From assembly GCA_937890355.1 (NCBI GenBank), contig CALACW010000148.1:1-26696 (forward strand): 26,696 nt of DNA, in the 5' to 3' direction. Source of the DNA: CALACW01 sp002431305 (GTDB lineage: Bacteria > Bacillota > Clostridia > Oscillospirales > Acutalibacteraceae). Each line of letters opens with the position of its first letter. Position 1 is the first letter of the stretch. The notes under the pieces were generated by a model. It was not told the origin of the DNA. It saw nothing but the letters and a program-made list of their open reading frames with translations, and searched no databases. Below are positions 24,719 to 26,696 of the stretch, piece after piece. Made by a program: the position numbers and the translations under genes.

Positions 24719-24748
24719 TGTAAGAAACGGGAAAACAGCGGACTATAT
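24719..24748 (+). promoter_or_regulatory. Candidate ECF sigma-dependent promoter, site 1
   Basis: TGTAAGAAA (24719-24727), exactly 13 nt, then GACTATAT (24741-24748), preceded by a T6 tract. The identical pair with the same spacing recurs at 26245. It lies 20 nt before the GTG start of the putative anti-sigma gene. Confidence 0.6.
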
Positions 24749-24767
24749 TAACGGAGGATGATTTACA

Positions 24768-25580
24768 GTGCTTACTGACAAACAATTTGAAAAATTCCTC
24801 AAGGATGAGTCTTTCAGTGAAATTTCAAAAGAACAGCTCGATAAAATCATTGACGACGAAATGAAAAAGCCTGAGTCCGAAATTGATACCGAGCTTATAG
24901 AATACTGCCTTAATCTTTTGGATGATATTGACAAAAAGACCCAATCCGACGATATCAATAAGAAGGGTTCGGGTGATAAAAATGTAAAGATTTTAAAATT
25001 CAGATTCAGGCATATAGCTGCTGTTGCCGCGGTAATTTCGTTGGTAATTGTCGCTGCGGTCTCGGGTTCTGCATCGGTATCGCATTATAAAATGTACGAC
25101 GGTGCTATTGAAGTTGACGGAGAAAGCGTTTTTCTCGATTTGTCGGGATTTTACGGTGAATCGCAGTCAACCGACATGCCGGACGATGAGCTTATTAAGG
25201 AGCTTGCTGATAACGGTGTTTCGGGGGTTCTTATTCCGCGCGCGCTGCTGTCGGGTGCGATTGAAGTCACAAATATCGAATATCATATTAGTGAAATATC
25301 TACCGATGCTTATGTGTTTTTTACATATAACGGCAAGTCCGGATATATAATAATTGAAATCGAAAAATATGATGTTGAAGAGAGTGTCGGAAACTGTGAA
25401 TATCTGCAAGTGTCCAGCATTGTTGAAATGGTAAAGACGGATAAAGCGACGGCGTTTTGTTTTATGCAGTGTGAAAACGAATTTGCCACGATAGTTTACA
25501 GGAGCGGGAAAGCTTCATATGATATAAAAATGCCTGTTGAATTGGATGAGGCTGTTCAAATAGCAAAGACTTTAAATTAA
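24768..25580 (+). CDS. Putative transmembrane anti-sigma factor
   Basis: The protein has 270 residues, with a charged helical cytoplasmic N-terminal part (1-80, including DKQFEKFLKDESFSEISKEQ), one membrane span (about 83-100) and an outer domain of about 165 residues. That domain ends VELDEAVQIAKTL, reminiscent of the DUF4367-type domains found on sigma-regulator proteins. Topology plus position right after an ECF sigma gene suggest an anti-sigma factor that senses an envelope signal. No classical zinc HxxxCxxC motif is seen. Translation starts at a GTG 10 nt after GGAGG. It may be expressed from the ECF-type site at 24719 as well as by read-through. The role is inferred from context. Confidence 0.7.
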   Translation: MLTDKQFEKFLKDESFSEISKEQLDKIIDDEMKKPESEIDTELIEYCLNLLDDIDKKTQSDDINKKGSGDKNVKILKFRFRHIAAVAAVISLVIVAAVSGSASVSHYKMYDGAIEVDGESVFLDLSGFYGESQSTDMPDDELIKELADNGVSGVLIPRALLSGAIEVTNIEYHISEISTDAYVFFTYNGKSGYIIIEIEKYDVEESVGNCEYLQVSSIVEMVKTDKATAFCFMQCENEFATIVYRSGKASYDIKMPVELDEAVQIAKTLN

Positions 25581-25596
25581 GAGGAGTGTATACAAC

Positions 25597-26109
25597 ATGA
25601 AAAAAATAATATCAATTTTATCTGCCGTTATTACGGTTTTCAGCTTTTTTTCTTTTAACGCTTATGCGCAGACGCCGGAAATAAATCAGGACACGGTTAT
25701 TAATTCGGATGTCGATGTCGTATACGGTATCTATGACACGTACGAAAATTCCGATGTAAGTACGCAGGCTTCCAACCTTATAGTTTCAAAAAGTATAAGC
25801 CTTAGAAAGTCGGGAAATATTTTAATATTATCTGCAACAACAAAGGGCAGTTCCGATGTTACAAAATGCGGATTTACCTACATCAAGGTTCAGCGTTTGA
25901 TTAATAATGTATGGACTGATTTTGGTACGTTTTGTTATAAGGACCAGTATTCTGATTTAAATTCTATGACTTTTACGTCAAATGTTTACGGCCCCAAGGG
26001 ATATACATACCGGGCTATATGCGAACACTATGCGGAGAAAAAGGTTTTACTTGTTTTAAAGTCAAAAGAGACAGCATATAACGCCACATCAACGATGTAT
26101 TTCAGCTGA
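25597..26109 (+). CDS. Small secreted protein of the ECF operon, function unknown
   Basis: The protein has 170 residues, with a clear signal peptide (MKKIISILSAVITVFSFFSF, then NAYA with probable cleavage after A24). The mature part has an acidic N-terminal stretch and then a predicted beta-rich domain with two Cys separated by about 45 residues (KCGFTYIKVQ, TFCYKDQYS) and a third in YRAICEHY. It starts 16 nt after the putative anti-sigma gene with GAGGAG as SD, so the two are co-transcribed. I do not recognise the family with certainty. Being encoded with an ECF sigma pair, it is probably an exported effector of that regulon. Confidence 0.75.
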   Translation: MKKIISILSAVITVFSFFSFNAYAQTPEINQDTVINSDVDVVYGIYDTYENSDVSTQASNLIVSKSISLRKSGNILILSATTKGSSDVTKCGFTYIKVQRLINNVWTDFGTFCYKDQYSDLNSMTFTSNVYGPKGYTYRAICEHYAEKKVLLVLKSKETAYNATSTMYFS

Positions 26110-26244
26110 TAAAAACTGAAAATATTGCATATTATATATTCTGTTTGTCTTTTTGTGTTATTTATTTTCCGTAATTAGGCGTAATTTTAGACTTTTTGTT
26201 GCATTTGCATAAAAAACAATCAAAAAGTTCGTGCAATGTTTTTT

Positions 26245-26274
26245 TGTAAGAAAACGCAGATTCTCAGACTATAT
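26245..26274 (+). promoter_or_regulatory. Candidate ECF sigma-dependent promoter, site 2
   Basis: TGTAAGAAA (26245-26253), 13 nt, GACTATAT (26267-26274), preceded by a T-tract. The same 17 specified bases and spacing occur at 24719. Transcription is predicted to start near 26280, at the first stem of the structured RNA. Confidence 0.6.
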
Positions 26275-26278
26275 ATAT

Positions 26279-26403
26279 GAGAGGATTTTTTTTACATCCG
26301 AGATGTTTTTCTGACGCGCATCCTCTCGCAGTCTGCGGAGGTTCCTCCGAAATAAGGCTTATGAACGATAAAAACCGCAAAAAACCTCCGCAGACTATTT
26401 TTA
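26279..26403 (+). ncRNA. Structured RNA (candidate ECF-regulated small RNA or leader)
   Basis: Three stems follow the ECF-type promoter. Stem 1 is GAGAGGAT (26279-26286)/ATCCTCTC (26320-26327), enclosing ACATC-CGA-GATGT (26294-26306). The last stem is a perfect 14 bp, AGTCTGCGGAGGTT (26330-26343)/AACCTCCGCAGACT (26383-26396), followed by ATTTTTAT like a weak terminator. The left arm of that stem can instead fold locally as CGGAGG-TT-CCTCCG (26336-26349), so two structures compete. I do not recognise a known riboswitch class. Confidence 0.5.
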
Positions 26404-26467
26404 TAAATAAGGAAGTGATAAGTAGTTGCTTAATGATTTTTTAACCCCGGCATATCACAAAAAAACT

Positions 26468-26627
26468 AGTGCTCTGTACCACCTAAAACTTTACAAGCAT
26501 TACGGCGTATGACAGCGTTTAACTGCGTCTTCAAACTTGACAGGCGCCAGCCTGCCTGCGTTTTCATCCTTGTTAAACACAGCCATACTTGTAATCAGAT
26601 GTAAACTTTTAGGCGTTACGGAGCACT
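26468..26627 (+). repeat. 160-bp near-palindromic element (MITE-like or large hairpin RNA)
   Basis: The 28-nt arms at 26468-26495 (from AGTGCTCTGTACC) and 26600-26627 (ending TTACGGAGCACT) are complementary at 24 positions, plus one G-T pair. Further inner pairs keep the symmetry: ATTAC/GTAAT, GTATG/CATAC, GTTTAAC/GTTAAAC and CAGGC/GCCTG. Such nested palindromy fits a miniature inverted-repeat element or a long hairpin in the leader of the next gene. No clear target-site duplication is visible. The preceding 26404-26467 is AT-rich with nothing recognisable. Confidence 0.55.
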
Positions 26628-26647
26628 TGAAAGGATTAAAAAAATCA

Positions 26648-26696
26648 ATGAAAAAAATATTTAAAACAATCGCCGTACTGCTTTGCATGCTTACGG
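26648..26696 (+). CDS. Start of a secreted-protein gene, cut by the window edge
   Basis: Only 16 codons are visible: MKKIFKTIAVLLCMLT, a typical signal-peptide start (Lys-rich then hydrophobic). AAAGGA lies about 12 nt upstream, slightly far but usable. It sits downstream of the candidate ECF promoter at 26245 and the palindromic element, and may belong to the same regulon. The identity of the mature protein cannot be seen. Confidence 0.5.
   Translation, partial: MKKIFKTIAVLLCMLT

Noticed and set aside
26500..26688. Minus-strand 62-codon ORF across the palindromic element
   Set aside because: It spans the inverted repeat and the start of the signal-peptide gene, and its upstream region is at the window edge. 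Short peptides are expected from such repeats.

Overview
The window looks like chromosomal DNA of a low-to-mid GC Clostridia member, most likely a Ruminococcus-like Oscillospiraceae. That placement is inferred from strong GGAGG ribosome binding sites, the rpmG-secE-nusG-rplKAJL order, ECF sigma and YcxB-type proteins, carbohydrate enzymes and a type II-A CRISPR-Cas system. It does not rest on a database match.

Layout. (1) 1-4465: a glycogen/alpha-glucan phosphorylase and a GH13 alpha-glycosidase form a two-gene storage-glucan operon. (2) 4501-8472: the translation/transcription block rpmG-secE-nusG-rplK-rplA-rplJ-rplL, with its own promoters, a classic L10 leader with attenuator before rplJ, a probable autoregulatory leader before rplK and a strong terminator after rplL. 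rpoB, which usually follows rplL, is absent. (3) 8473-16090: a complete type II-A CRISPR-Cas locus occupies that place. It has a minus-strand tracrRNA, cas9, cas1, cas2, csn2, a leader ending in ATTTGAG, and an array of 20 repeats and 19 spacers. cas9 carries a 1-nt frameshift in the PAM-interacting domain, leaving a 1224-residue main ORF and a 124-residue C-terminal ORF. (4) 16123-17261: a membrane-anchored DUF2726 protein directly abutting the eroded end of the array, and a convergent YcxB-like membrane protein. (5) 17385-21211: an eutH-GH20-Gfo/Idh operon with no other ethanolamine genes. (6) 21395-23903: comF, and a convergent secreted parallel beta-helix protein resembling GH110. (7) 24160-end: an ECF sigma factor, a membrane protein that is probably its anti-sigma partner, a small secreted protein and the start of another secreted protein.

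How the parts work together. The CRISPR region is coherent: the tracrRNA anti-repeat matches the array repeat, cas9-cas1-cas2-csn2 overlap by 4-8 nt, and the leader anchor sits exactly at the first repeat. Activity therefore depends on whether the cas9 frameshift is real.

The ECF region contains what I consider the freshest signal. Two sites of the form TGTAAGAAA-N13-GACTATAT, each preceded by a T-tract, lie before the putative anti-sigma gene and before an intergenic structured RNA. They look like the cognate promoters of this ECF sigma factor. The second would drive a ~120-nt RNA with competing GGAGG/CCTCC pairings. It is followed by a 160-bp near-palindromic element and then a signal-peptide gene cut by the window edge.
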